A stretch of 64,000 nt of DNA from Pararge aegeria (Eukaryota; Arthropoda; Insecta; Lepidoptera; Nymphalidae): the NCBI RefSeq assembly GCF_905163445.1, contig NC_053183.1, positions 5,456,001-5,520,000 on the forward strand. Direction: 5' to 3'. Within the stretch, counting starts at the first letter, position 1, and each line of letters starts with the position of its first letter. Of the stretch, positions 12,760 to 32,154 are shown in pieces. The translations under genes were made by a program, and so were the position numbers. A model generated the notes under the pieces. That model did not search any database and was not told where the DNA came from. It worked only from the letters and a program-made list of their open reading frames with translations.

Positions 12760-12832
12760 TAGGTTTTTTTAAGATATTAAAACCGGTAATAACCGATTTA
12801 GCGCAGACGAAGTTGCGCGGGTCAGCTAGTTA
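12760..12832 (-). repeat. Fragment ending 'gcgcgggtcagctagt'
   Basis: Reverse orientation of the repeat at 9,948-10,203: 'ataaccgatttagcgcagac' then 'gaagttgcgcgggtcagcta'. Confidence 0.65.
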
Positions 12833-13549
12833 TTAATAATATTTTAAGTATAACTTTTATGATTATTGTGCTTACATACATATAAAGTACAAACCCAAAT
12901 TCGCAAAAAATAAAGAAAGAATTAAATAAATGATTAGCATGCGTTCTTAAAGGACACAAAGTACCAAACAGTGGTTATCAAAGCAAGAGTTGTATCTGAT
13001 AATTTATTTATTTGTCATGTAAAAAAAAAAAAAAAAATTTTGTGTTTGCTCCACCTCCAAATTTTTTTTAATAGCAGTGGGAGTTCTTACAATAATGGCA
13101 ATATTTATATAAATGGATACCTAAAAGTTCTACAATTTTCTGTGTTCGCACCACCTCAAAATGTTTTTTGAAGGCCGTAAGCGTAGATAGGTACTTAGTC
13201 TAATATGTATTTAAATTTAGCCTAAAGTATTCAAAACTCCGATATGCATACTGTGAGCGAAGGAGTACAGTATTTCTCAATATTATGCTACGCTAACAAA
13301 GTCGCAGGAATTTTCTAGTAATTACATTTTCACAAGATAACGAGGCATCTAAGAAAGCCTTATAAAGTGTACACAGTATGAAATGAACTTAATTAACGGG
13401 AGATGAGGTCTTACTTTGCATACCTATGCTTGTTTTTTTTTTCAATATTAACTAGGTACAAAGTAGTCTCCTATGAGTAGTAGTAACTTCTAATAGGCGA
13501 GTGGGTTTTAGAGCATAATCTCGCCACGCTGCTGCAATGCGAGTTGACA

Positions 13550-13960
13550 GGTTTTTTTATCCCACAAAAAGTTAGCCCTTGACTGCAACCTCACCTTGTG
13601 GTAAGCGATAATGCAGTATAAGAGGGTAGCGGGCTAACCTGTTAGGGAGTATGGCAGTTTTACCTCTTTTCGGTTTGAACGCGACATCGCACCGGAACAC
13701 TAAATAGCTTACCGGCAGGTCTTTGTCGGTATTGTGGTAACTAGCCCCACCCAAAGCCTCCCACCAGACCAGACCAAAGAAAATCCAGAAATTATAAATT
13801 CCCAAATTGCCCCTGCTTGGAATCGAAACCGAGAACTCCTACTTAAATTCATTGAGCTCACCGTTACGCCAGCGAGGAGGTCAAAACGAAAATTTTAAAC
13901 CTACACGGTTCTAGGCGACATCGTACGCTAAATCGCTTTGTCGCTAGGATGGTAACTTTA
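13550..13960 (-). repeat. tRNA-derived SINE, family D, minus, plus adjacent fragment
   Basis: The body 'tgactgcaacctcacc', 'acgcgacatcgcaccggaac' and 'ccagaccagaccaaagaaaa' leads to the tRNA-like head 'gcttggaatcgaaaccgaga' and 'accgttacgccagcgaggag'. Bases 13,908-13,950 repeat 'ggcgacatcgtacgctaaat', a second fragment. Other copies are at 27,672, 50,880 and 62,330. Confidence 0.75.
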
Positions 13961-16680
13961 AAAGGTAATATGATAATTATCACAAGTTAGTATGAGAACA
14001 TCTAGGGGATACTGCTAAATTAACCAAGGGTGCGAAACCTGGCTGGAAAGGACTGCAAATTAACAGAAAACGTAATACCTACTAATTTTCCTGCCGAGTC
14101 GAACTCAGACCTTGAGATCGTACCTAGAGTTACCCGTGCGTATGTGTTATTTCTGTTCTATAGGAACATACGTTACGTACCTAAGAGTAGGTATATAAAT
14201 GTATAATGGTAATATGTGATAGAATCGCTTAGCGTTAGGCTCAAACTCACTCCTGGTAAAGCCCGATTCAGAAACTCGCAAACCCGCCCGGTTATGCCGA
14301 TGATAAAACCCATACAGTTGCGCTGGTGAAGCCATGAGCTGGCAACCGTATGTATGGCTATAATGGTAGTCAGTCCGAAAAGCTACACTGTAGGAACGTC
14401 ACATTAAAAATAAAAAATAAAAATGTACTTATTTCAATTAGGTAAGTACCACCCTACTTTATAAGCACGTTAGAAACGTGAAGTCTATCTGTTTGTACTG
14501 ACTCTAACCGGCAAGAAACTCAGCACTTGCTCTTTTCCAGCATCAAACATTTTACAAAAAAAAATCTATAAATCGATTGTTAATAAAGAGTAAGAGACTT
14601 GATTAAATGAATACAATTTAATTGTATACTTGACATGAAAAAATGCCAATACAATAGAAGGATAAGATAGAGCTTTAGAAGGTACAATTTGGCCATTTTG
14701 TAGCCGTATCGCTTCCAGGCAACCAAACGAGTATTATCAAAATTCTTTAGATGATTGATTAATGTGTCGATGTTGATAACAAAGCAAAATAAAAAAAGCA
14801 ATTAGTTACCTCTAAACGCATTTTACTTTGCTACATAAATAGTTATTAGTTATAACATTATTTTAGCGAATAGTAGATACCTGCTGATTGTGCCGCTTTG
14901 CTAAGTGCTCACGTATCTTCACTTAAGCTGTAAATCTACCATTCCATTTGTGAGTTGTGATCATAAAGCAAATGTTTATGAACATATCTCAATTATCACG
15001 AGTGCTACTTGCATCAAGAATACAGATGAGCTTATAACGCACTGGGACATGAACCGTGAGTACATTGCTGCTTTTAGCAATAAGACTCGTTACTATTACC
15101 TAATTGTAGGATCAATGTTAGTTGTTCGCGGAATCAAACCTGTTTCTAGGTATTCATATCTATCAAAAAACGCTTACCTAAGCTGCGTATAAAATTGTTA
15201 ATACGGCTGAATTCATCCCAATATTTCACTGTCAGATGACCGTTTTATTTTGATAAATGTGAATGTTGGGATTAAGGGTGCTTAACCGGCGTTATTTTAA
15301 ATACTATTCCCGGATTTTCAGTTTAATGACATCTTTAAAAATTATACGATCCAATATGGGGACCTGCTTTTCATATTCAGTAAATAATATTTTAAATCAC
15401 AGAAGAAATAAAAATGATTCAGCATAAATGGAGAGTTCTAAGTAAGTATATATTGCGAGTTGTCCGTTGACTCCTCAATTACTTCTCGCTTGTAACAAAT
15501 ATTCGGAACTTTTTTTTTATAATAATGTGTACCTATTCTTAAAGGTGTATGTACCATATAATTATGACAGAGTTTATGGAAAAATGAAATAAGGTAGGAA
15601 ACCTTAAAATAAAAATAGTATATAATATCTGACATAGTATGAACGAAAACTATATTTAAGGTTTACATGAAAATTGTTAGTATTTTAACAGTTTACTTTT
15701 ATGTTCTTTTTCCCATATTGCGGGGGTTCCGTTGACTCCTAAATTTCCGCTTGTACGAAATTTTCGGAACTTCTTTATGGAGTATCATGTGTAGGTAGGT
15801 ACCTATTCTAAAATGTGTATCATATAACCATGTAGGAACTTATTAAAAAAATGAAATAGGGTTGGAACCCATAAAAAAAAAATAGGATATCTGACATATT
15901 ACAGTTCACAGGAAAATTCTAAGTCTTTTAATTCACACGGGAAACCATAACCCGGCAACAGAATAATCATTTGTAGTGCGAAACTATCTCCACGCGGATC
16001 TCACTGCAGTTATCGGTTTTTCATACCTAGTCCTATCCTAGAATTCAAAGTTCGGAGCCAACCACTAGGTCAATTATATAGTGGTGTAAGTATAGACCTA
16101 TATCCAAGGGATGTAAGGCGACTAATATCATAAGGGCCCGCTGACCTAATTTTTCTCGTTTAGCTCCAATAATAAGGCCCTGTATAAAATTATAGCAGAC
16201 ACATTTCTCAATACCCCTGAGCTTTTGTATACTTTTTCGTATATGTATCTAATGCTATTGTTTGATAGTAGCTACAATGTGTCGCAGAAACTTAAACTTT
16301 ATTCATATCAACTGAGGCTGTATTATTCTACTGCCAGTTTTGCCAGAACAGTTTGTAGTGTGTTTGTCCAAGTTTAAACATGGAGTTATTAATGTGGTTG
16401 ACGACGAAATCTCTCAAAATCAGGAAATACATTAGGATTTACTCTGGCTTTACTACAATTTCCATGAGCGTTGTTCAATATAAAATCGGTGGCCCGCTTG
16501 TTAGCTTGCCCACAGCTATAAAACAGACTCAATTGTACTCTCTTGCATAGAGCTTGTTTATACCTGTCTAACTACTATTTTCTTCGGTGAACAATAAAAG
16601 TGTATTCATTCAATAAGTATAGGGAGGTTTTTATGTAGGTATACTCAAATGTTTAAGTATTAAATTATTATTCACGCTAG
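13961..16680. other. Intergenic sequence with a diverged local duplication
   Basis: No gene recognised. The open frames at 14,147-15,635 show no family resemblance. The only structure is the duplication at 15,463-15,900. Confidence 0.5.
15463..15900. repeat. Diverged direct duplication, about 180 bp, spacing 264
   Basis: Copy 1 (15,463-15,638) and copy 2 (15,727-15,899) share in order 'ccgttgactcct', 'cggaactt', 'gtacctattct', 'accatataa'/'catataacca', 'aaatgaaata' and 'atctgacata'. Many small indels separate them, so the duplication is old. Confidence 0.7.
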
Positions 16681-17940
16681 TAAAAGACTCTTGCGACCTG
16701 TATACGAGACGTAGGTACTAAACTTGAGTAAATGACACTTGCGAACTTTATAAGAGACGCACCAACATGCCTAAACGAGACTTGCTACCTGAATAAAAGA
16801 CATACCTACTAAACTTGCAGAAAAGACACAAGCTATCTGCATGCGAGACATACATACTAAATCTGCATATTCCAAACGTACGTCTTATATACAGGACGTA
16901 CCTACTGGACTTGTGTAAAAGACACATGCGACCTGTATACGAGGCGTATTAAACTTGAGTAAAAGACACTTGCGACCTGTATACGAGGCGTACTAAACTT
17001 TCGTCCTATATAAAGGAAAGTACGAAACTTGCATAAACGACACTAGCGACGTATATACGAGCCGTACTGAACTTCCTTAAAAGACACTTGTGAACTATAA
17101 ACGAGACGTACTAAACCTGCGTAAACGACACTTGCGACCTGTATACGAGACGTGCTAACTTGCATATACGAAACTTTCGTCCTATATAATGGAAAGTGCG
17201 AAACTTGCATAAACGGCACTAGCGACGTATATACGAGCCGTACTAAACTTCCTTAAAAGACACTTGTGAACTATAGACGAGACGTACTAAACCTGCGTAA
17301 ACGACACTTGCGACCTGTATACGAGACGTAGTAAACTTGCATAAACGACACTTGCTACCTGTATACGATACCTACTAAACAGAAAAGACTAGCGAGACGT
17401 ACGTAACTAAACCTACATAAAACGACACTTGCTTCTTATATACGAGACGTACTAAACTTTCATAAACTGCAGTGGCTTTCTATGTACAGGCGTTTAATAA
17501 ACTTGAGGAAAGACACTTGCGACCTGTATACGAGGCGTACTAAACTTGCATAAAAGACTGTAGCGACCTGTACGCGAGACATACTAAACTTGCATAAACG
17601 ACTTTCGTCCTAGGTATATAAACGATAGTAAACTTGCATACACGACACTGGCTTCCTGTATACGAAACGTATTAAACGTGCATAAAATACACTTGATACA
17701 TTTTTACGAGACGTACTAAACATGCATAAACGACACTTGCTACCTGTATACGAGACATACTAAACGTGCATAGAATACACTTGCGACCTTTATAGGAGAC
17801 GAACTAAACTTGCGTAAACGACACTTGTGAACTTTATAAAAGACGTAGTAAACTTGCATAAACGACACTTGCGACCTGTAAACGAGACGTACTGAACATG
17901 CGTTAACGACACTTGCGACCTGTATACGAGACATGTGGAC
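16681..17940. repeat. Satellite of about 44-bp units with a 176-bp higher-order block
   Basis: About 28 imperfect copies of a unit that reads acttgcgacctgtatacgag / acgtactaaacttgcataaa / cgac (44 bp), some with indels. Within it, 16,997-17,172 and 17,173-17,348 are two consecutive copies of a 176-bp block (four 44-bp units) that are far more alike to each other than single units are. Short minus-strand frames at 17,740-17,978 with repeating peptides are by-products of the array. Confidence 0.93.
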
Positions 17941-18940
17941 AGAAATTTAATCGCTGAGACGCAAGCGGCACAGAACAATGCAATTTAGAACTCCATAAAA
18001 AGACCATGCCCAGGAGTGGTCGTCCATGGGTTAGCACGTCCATGATTACAAACCATTGTCGTCTTCCAAATTATCTATAGAATTGAAGTCAGTTTTCATA
18101 AACCTAGGCACCGGCTAAATCGAATTCCCAACGATTTAGGAGATGTCGATAGAAAATAAACGTTCCACAGTCTCAACACAAATTATTAAACTACGAGTAT
18201 GTATGTATGTATAGGAATCTCTTTAGGTGAGACGTTACTTATTTAGGCATTGCATTTGTCGTCGTTAGTGAAAATGGAAAAAAAAAAAATATTGAGGTAT
18301 TCAATTTCTTGCTTTTCACGCAATCAAATTTTTAAAATCTTATATCTCCAAATTGCTGCGTGCCGAAGATTTATCAAATTTCTCGCAAAAACACATGACT
18401 AACCCTCTGATAGGATTGTTAATAAGTAAAGCATATTATAATATTAATTAATATTTTTGTGATAGTTCTTAATTAGTGTCTAAACATTAAAATTTTAATA
18501 GTCATTTGTAAAACAAACTAAAAATATATAAGAAAATTGCACGCCAGAAAATAGCAAACTGTTGGAACTATTTACACTTACAACACCAAAAAAAATGTAC
18601 ACAGTTAAAGCAAAAAAAAAAATACACGAATCAAGATGGACGTGTAGGATATAATTACACTGTGTATGTATTTACCAAGAAAACGAAGAGTTTTGACTAG
18701 AAAATGCGGTTGCACTGACGACTTTCATTGATTGTAAATCCTAGAATTCGTAGCTGTCGCATCGGTAACTGACTATGAAAGCTGGCTTAAGTGGATATAT
18801 AGAAAAGGCTAGTCCAACGACCAAGTGACCAACTTTACTTGCATGATTACTTTACTTACTTTATTACATTATAGTATGCAATATAAACACAAACGAAAAA
18901 TGAAACAAATATGTTACTTACTTTTTAAAACCCAAACGAT
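17941..18940. other. Intergenic sequence, nothing recognised
   Basis: AT-rich, with a short (gtat)n run near 18,199-18,213. No gene is seen. Confidence 0.5.
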
Positions 18941-19615
18941 GACGTTACTTAACGTAATACGGCTTACTGGAATAAGTGGAGACAGCTCAGGCGTCATGTG
19001 CGATGGAAGAATGCCCCTAAGGATGGAAGCGCCTTACAAAACTGCACTGCTCTGCCATACTGTTTTGTACGGAATGCTAGGCCTCAAAAAACATATAAAT
19101 AAATAAATATATTACTTACGACAATACACACATCACCATTTAAGCCCCAAAGTAAGCTTAGCTTGTGCTGGTACTAAGATGGCTGATGAATATTTTAATT
19201 TATAATATACACAAATACTTATTATATACATATTAACACACAGACACTGAAAAACATTCATGTTCATAACTCACATTTTCCAGTTGTGGGAATCCAGCCC
19301 ACGTCCTTGGACTCAGAAAGCAGGGTCGCTGCCCACTGCGCCAATCGGCCGGATAAACATACCAAAGCTACACACTACTGACTTGCGCATGTTAAGCTGG
19401 TCAGCGCGCGTCACCCGCCTCGACAAAATTAAGAACCATTGGTTAGAGACAGGCGGTTATAAAATCACCCCCATCGTTTATAAATTACAAGATTTACGCC
19501 TGTCGCGATATACGTAATCACCTTGCCGTTATCAGACGACCCGCAGACCACATGGTACCAAGTGAACCGGTATAGCCCTGGACATACCGACGACGAAGCG
19601 TGGTGATGGGACAGA
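18940..19615 (+). pseudogene. RTE-type LINE, C-terminal fragment, split by a SINE
   Basis: The left part (about 18,940-19,094) translates to ...GVMCDGRMPLRMEAPYKTAL then LLCHTVLYGM, and the right part (19,353-19,520) to KLHTTDLRMLSWSARVTRLD followed by KIKNHWLETGGYKITPIV. Together these match the region after the RT thumb of RTE elements (typical wording GV.CD..MP....YRT...PA.LYG and RMLRW..GVTRLD.IRN). Stops follow at 19,515 and beyond, and the 3' end reaches a (gat)n tail at 19,615-19,629. The SINE at 19,095-19,352 interrupts it. Confidence 0.8.
19095..19352 (-). repeat. tRNA-derived SINE, family B, inserted in LINE
   Basis: Full-length minus copy: (aaat)n tail at left, then 'cgacaatacacacatcacca', 'gatgaatattttaattta', 'gactcagaaagcagggtcgc' and 'cactgcgccaatcggcc' at right. 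The motif aaacata occurs on both sides (about 19,088 and 19,354), a probable target-site duplication. Confidence 0.88.
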
Positions 19616-20550
19616 TGATGATGATGATCAAAACCCTCATTTGAACTGTGTAGTCAAAATGTTATTATTCAGGGACAGGAGATGGATCCTTGGTTCGAGC
19701 TGGCCCTCAGTTCTTAAATTAAGGGATGTAGAAGAAAAACCACCATTAATAACTACTAAATTTTTAATTGCATCCAACAAGTTATTCTTAAGCTTTCTTA
19801 ATTCTTAAGGATCCTTATAACTCACTATAAACTAAAAACATAATGGCTAAAACATTTCATTCTCCTTCCATTTGCACGCCAGATACAAAAATATGTAATA
19901 TCTTAATAACAAATGAAAAAAAATTCACACATCCAAGTGATTTGACTAAGTGTATAGATATGAAAGAGCATACCAACTGTCTGTTACACGTAAACCTTAA
20001 ATAAAACTATTCACAAGCCAGGCCCTCAATATGAAGCCGTAATTTTTTTTTAAAACGCTGTATATGCGAGTATCTGGAACAAACAAATATAATTCGGTTA
20101 ATCATTATATGAGAATACATTATACGTCTGATTACATTAAATATAGGATTAATATGAGGCTGGAATAAAACTGTATCAGCTGGTTAATAAGTCGCAGCCA
20201 AATCACTAGACGACGTATGGAAGAGTCGTAACGTGTTGAGCATACGCTGTGAGGTACAAATCTTGCGACTAACTGCTCAAACTGGCGTGTGGCTGCATTT
20301 TCACGATTCGTTTTGCACTATTTTTCAGAAGCTTATTTGACGCCTCGTTTTAGATGCATTTATCTATACAAGGCGTAATGCACAAATTTGCACAAATTAG
20401 CACATACTAAAATTATAAGAAGTTACACTTATAATTTTGGCACTAATCAATAACTACATAAAATAGTAATGGATCAACTACATACGTACATGAATTCATT
20501 CTAGAATTAGTTAATAAAACGAGGCCCATAGAAACCCCACTCAATCTCAG
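19616..20550. other. Intergenic sequence, nothing recognised
   Basis: AT-rich, no recognised gene or repeat. Confidence 0.45.
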
Positions 20551-20660
20551 AGAGCTTAGAATCATGTCACTCAACATTGGGGCACTTTGTATCATGTCAC
20601 TGAACATTGGGGAGCTTAGAATCATGTCACTCTACATTGAAGAACTTAGAATCCTGTTAA
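20551..20660. repeat. 30-bp tandem repeat, 3.6 copies
   Basis: The core 'atcatgtcac' occurs at 20,561, 20,591 and 20,621, and as 'atcctgttaa' at 20,651, a period of exactly 30, with 'cttaga' and 'acattg' flanking each. Because 30 is a multiple of 3 it gives a 10-residue repeat in a short minus-strand frame. I do not regard that frame as a gene. Confidence 0.85.
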
Positions 20661-20780
20661 TATATCGTTTTCGTCAACTGATCTTATAACCTCTATAGAT
20701 TTGGGTTTACAAGCCAGATTAGCTTTAAATAATTCTAGTACGAAATTATTGTAAAAACAGACAGTTATTAGAGTAAGATT

Positions 20781-21030
20781 AATAAAATAATAAATAAATA
20801 TACTACGACAATACAAATATCGCCACCTAGCCTACAAGTAAATGTAGCTTGTGTTATGGGTACTAAGCTGATGACTGATGAATATTTTTATGAATAATAT
20901 ACATAAAATACTTAGAAAGATAAACACCAAGAAAATGAAAAACATTCATGTTCCCGACACTAACATTTTCCAGTTGTAGGAATCGAACCACAGGCTCAGA
21001 CTCAGAAAGGAGGGTCGCTGCCCACCTACC
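20781..21030 (-). repeat. tRNA-derived SINE, family B, minus
   Basis: Shares 'atactacgacaatacaaata', 'gtagcttgtgttatgggtac', 'gatgaatatttttatgaat' and 'gactcagaaaggagggtcgc' with the other B copies. The tRNA-like head is cut off at about 21,025 where a fold-back element begins. Confidence 0.85.
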
Positions 21031-21037
21031 TATTGAA

Positions 21038-21166
21038 TCCCGTGAAACTTAACTACGATTCGTATGGAATCGAAATAGTGCCATCTAGTGGCAATGCTGT
21101 TTCCCAGTATTGTAAATAGATGGCGCCCTTAAGATTCCATAAAAATCGTAGTAAGCTTTCGGTAGA
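21038..21166. mobile_element. MITE-like fold-back element, about 130 bp
   Basis: The left arm (21,040-21,086) contains 'aactacgattcgtatggaat' and 'atagtgccatct'. The right arm (21,118-21,164), reverse-complemented, reads 'ttactacgatttttatggaa' and 'agggcgccatct'. Arms of about 46 bp pair with scattered mismatches around a 31-bp centre. This is a typical miniature inverted-repeat layout, but no target-site duplication is certain. Confidence 0.65.
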
Positions 21167-21341
21167 AAATCTCACTAGGCATTCTGATAGTTATACAAAA
21201 AACTACAAGTTAGTTGTGTGCTTCTACAAGCTTGTTCTTTGTATAAGATACATCGGCACCCTTGGGACCCTCATAGCATTGATTTTAAATTAACAAATTT
21301 GGAAAACTATTACTATCAAAATGGGATAATTATACAAATGC

Positions 21342-21347
21342 TTTATT
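21342..21347 (-). terminator. Poly(A) signal of WDR5
   Basis: AATAAA on the minus strand (tttatt on plus), 48 bases after the WDR5 stop codon, giving a very short 3' UTR. Confidence 0.65.
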
Positions 21348-21394
21348 GTTCTGCCTTACAATGTTTCCTTTAGAATTCAACTCACCATTTTATA

Positions 21395-29133
<7,739 letters not shown>

Positions 29134-29794
29134 GTTTCAACTTTCGACGCACTTCTCGTAACTTTGTTGGTCACCCAAAACAGTCACTAATACTCACTGA
29201 ACTCGAACCTAAATACAACTTTTCGGTAGAGAAATCACAAAACTTTTCACTCACTAACAAAGTTTCATTCAATTCAACGTAGATTTTTAGGGAACATTCT
29301 AAATCCGAGCGTCCCAATGCGTGCATTTCGCGAAGAACGGACAGTGATGCCAACATAAGTTGAAGCTATTCGACGAGAATTCGGCAAAAAATTCCCTCCC
29401 GCGTTCCCTCTCATTGGCTCCGCCTACCAACATGACGTCATCTATTATTTATGGTTGTCGTTAAAAATTAATAAAATATTTATGATAAAACTGAGATAGA
29501 CACTAAATTAAGAAGAGATTTTTGAATAATAAAAAGTATAAAAGTAAAATATTTAGACAAATCATTTAAAAATCATCTCCTACTTCCATAAAATATTCTT
29601 AATCCTCTAAGTCCGAGAATGTAAAGCCCCATGCTGAAATTATATTTTTTTGAATATGGCAAGAACGTTTGACCGGTTGACCCTTTTGACATTACAAGGT
29701 CAAATTTGTCTAAAATTTACTTTGCGAAGTTCATGTTCGCTAAATTGCTTTAGAATTTAAATTAAAATTATTTACAGAGTAAAGTAATTACGAA
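29134..29794. promoter_or_regulatory. Divergent promoter region of WDR5 and Pgk
   Basis: Only 661 bp separate the two opposed start codons, so both promoters and 5' UTRs must lie here unless far-upstream exons exist. On the WDR5 side are an inverted CCAAT box (attgg, 29,413-29,417), a GC-rich 'ctccgcctacc' and a perfect CRE/ATF palindrome TGACGTCA (29,433-29,440). On the Pgk side are several nuclear-receptor half-sites (29,668-29,702). A minus-strand open frame at 29,356-29,171 would be an upstream ORF if the WDR5 transcript starts above 29,356. 'ttatttacag' at 29,769-29,778 could be an acceptor for a Pgk 5'-UTR intron. Confidence 0.75.
29668..29702 (+). promoter_or_regulatory. Cluster of nuclear-receptor half-sites upstream of Pgk
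   Basis: 'gtttgaccggttgacccttt' followed by 'acaaggtca' contains three AGGTCA/GGTCA-type half-sites, two on the minus strand (ttgacc at 29,669-29,674; ttgaccc at 29,677-29,683) and one on the plus strand (AAGGTCA, 29,696-29,702). AAGGTCA with a 5' extension is the monomer site of ERR/FTZ-F1-type receptors. They lie 93-127 bp before the Pgk start codon. Function is inferred. Confidence 0.4.
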
Positions 29795-32154
29795 ATGGCT
29801 CTAAACAAACTTAGTATTGATGCCCTTAATTTGGGTGGGAAACGCGTATTAATGAGGTAAGTAATTTAATAAACAAATACAAAAGTTTCTGTCTCGATCT
29901 TGCCGAATTATAAAACGCTTTATATTTGTTTTAGAGTGGACTTCAACGTACCACTGAAAGAAGGTGTTATTACAAATAACCAACGCATAGTCGCTGCTTT
30001 GGATTCAGTGAAATATGCACTAGACAAGGGTGCCAAATCTGTAGTCTTAATGTCACATCTGGGAAGACCGGACGGTCGAGCAAATCTAAAATACACGCTA
30101 AAGCCTGTTGCTGAAGAGCTTAAAAAGTTATTAAACAGGTATTGTGTATATTATTTCTCTGCTTTTAGTCTGCTAGTCTATCTGCTACTATTAGGCAAGA
30201 CATTAATAGTTAGTAAGCTAACTGGCCTCACAAACACTACAGAATATTATGTATTAGCGCAAGAAATAAAACACTAAGAAGTAACTTTTTAAATTGGAAG
30301 CATGAACTTAATTAACAAAAAAATCATCCACTTATCTGTGTTCACACATAGGGAAATTTGTATTTGTGTTTTATTTTTATAAGTAAAATTAAAATGAACC
30401 ATTTTAGAGATGTCACATTCCTTCCTGACTGTGTGGGGGCAGAAGTTGAAGCTGCCTGTGCTGACCCACCAGTGGGATCCCTTATATTACTAGAGAATGT
30501 GCGCTTCCACATTGAAGAGGAAGGTAAAGGAGTTGATGCTAATGGAGCCAAGGCAAAGGCAGATCCAGAGAAAGTTAAAGCATTCCGGGCTAGCCTGAGG
30601 AAGTTGGGCGATGTTTATATTAATGATGCCTTTGGTAAGATATTTTTAATTCCTCACATTGACTCACTTCACATTTTTTTGTATTTTCAGGTTGTAAGAC
30701 ACAGCTATGTGTGAGTTATATATAACCTTTATTTGTATTGGGCAGACCAATTGGGGAACTTTAAGACTGAGAATGGCAATAAATAAATATAACATATAAA
30801 AGTTCCTAGATATTGTACCTTAGCATGAGCTGTGCTCTTTCTGAGAACTCTTTATTTTGATTCCAAAAAGTATGATAAATACTTAAGTATTTTAAGTATT
30901 GTTTTAGGTACAGCACACAGAGCTCACAGCTCTATGATGGGTGAGGGTTTTGACCAGAGAGCCAGTGGATTTTTACTCAAGAAGGAGCTCCAGTATTTTG
31001 CTAAAGCTCTTCATGAACCTGAGAGGTATGAATTTTAAATTTTTTTTTTTTTTTTATAAATATAAATAAATATACTACGACAATACACACATCGCCATCT
31101 AGCCCCAAAGTAAGCGTAGCTTGTGTTATGGGTACTAAGATGACTGATGAATATTTTTATGAATTATATATATATAAATACTTAGAAAATACATATAAAC
31201 ACCCAGACACTGAAAAACACTTAATGCTCATCACACAAACATTTTCCAGTTGTGGGAATCGAACCCACGGCCTTGGACTCAGAAAGCAGGTTCGCTGCCA
31301 ACTGCACCAGTCGGCCGTCAAATTATTATATGTGTACTAAGTGTTTTATCATAATGTTTAAACATTACATGGAACTATAAGCAAGTATTATTATATAATA
31401 AAAGATCACTATGTATCTATTCATTGTGAAGATATATCAATTGCAACAGCGCATTAATATTAGCCTCATAAGTTGTAGTTTGTCACCAACTCTTTAACAC
31501 CAATCCGCAAGGTATTGTCAATATTTACACTGTTACACTGTTGATATTCAATTAAACACATCCTTTTGCTTCATGATTTCTAACAGCAGCATAAAGATCT
31601 GGCTTTCCCTACAAGCTTTAAGCTCTCACCTATAATATACCCATATTATATATGCCTTCATAACATGATTTTCCATCTGGTGTGATTTCAGCTCTAGGGT
31701 CTAGTGTGTATATTTAAAAAAATCTTTAAGTATAATTTTTATATATTTTTTGTAGACCATTCCTTGCCATACTCGGCGGCGCAAAGGTAGCAGACAAAAT
31801 TCTTCTTATCGAGAACTTATTGGACAAAGTTAACGAAATGATAATTGGTGGTGGCATGGCTTTCACCTTCTTGAAAGAAACGAAGGGTATGTCGGTAAGT
31901 ATCTGTGATATAAAAAATGTGGGAAGAATCTTTTATACCTGCATGTTAGAATTACATAAGACTATGAATTATATGAAATTTAATAAAAAATATATAGAAA
32001 AATGTCTTTGGCCTTAACAAAGGAAATTTGGCCGTTACTGATCTGTGATATAAGTTATTTTAATTGTACATATAATTAGATCACCAAGAATTTTTACACT
32101 TATAACAGTCAATGTTGAGTAGAAAATAGAGCAATCTTAGTGTATAGAGTTTAG

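Noticed and set aside
16681..17940. CRISPR-like array
   Set aside because: Units abut without unique spacers and vary throughout; this is a eukaryotic satellite.
17740..17978. Minus-strand repetitive peptides
   Set aside because: Produced by the 44-bp satellite, whose unit length is not a multiple of three; no start context or splice support.
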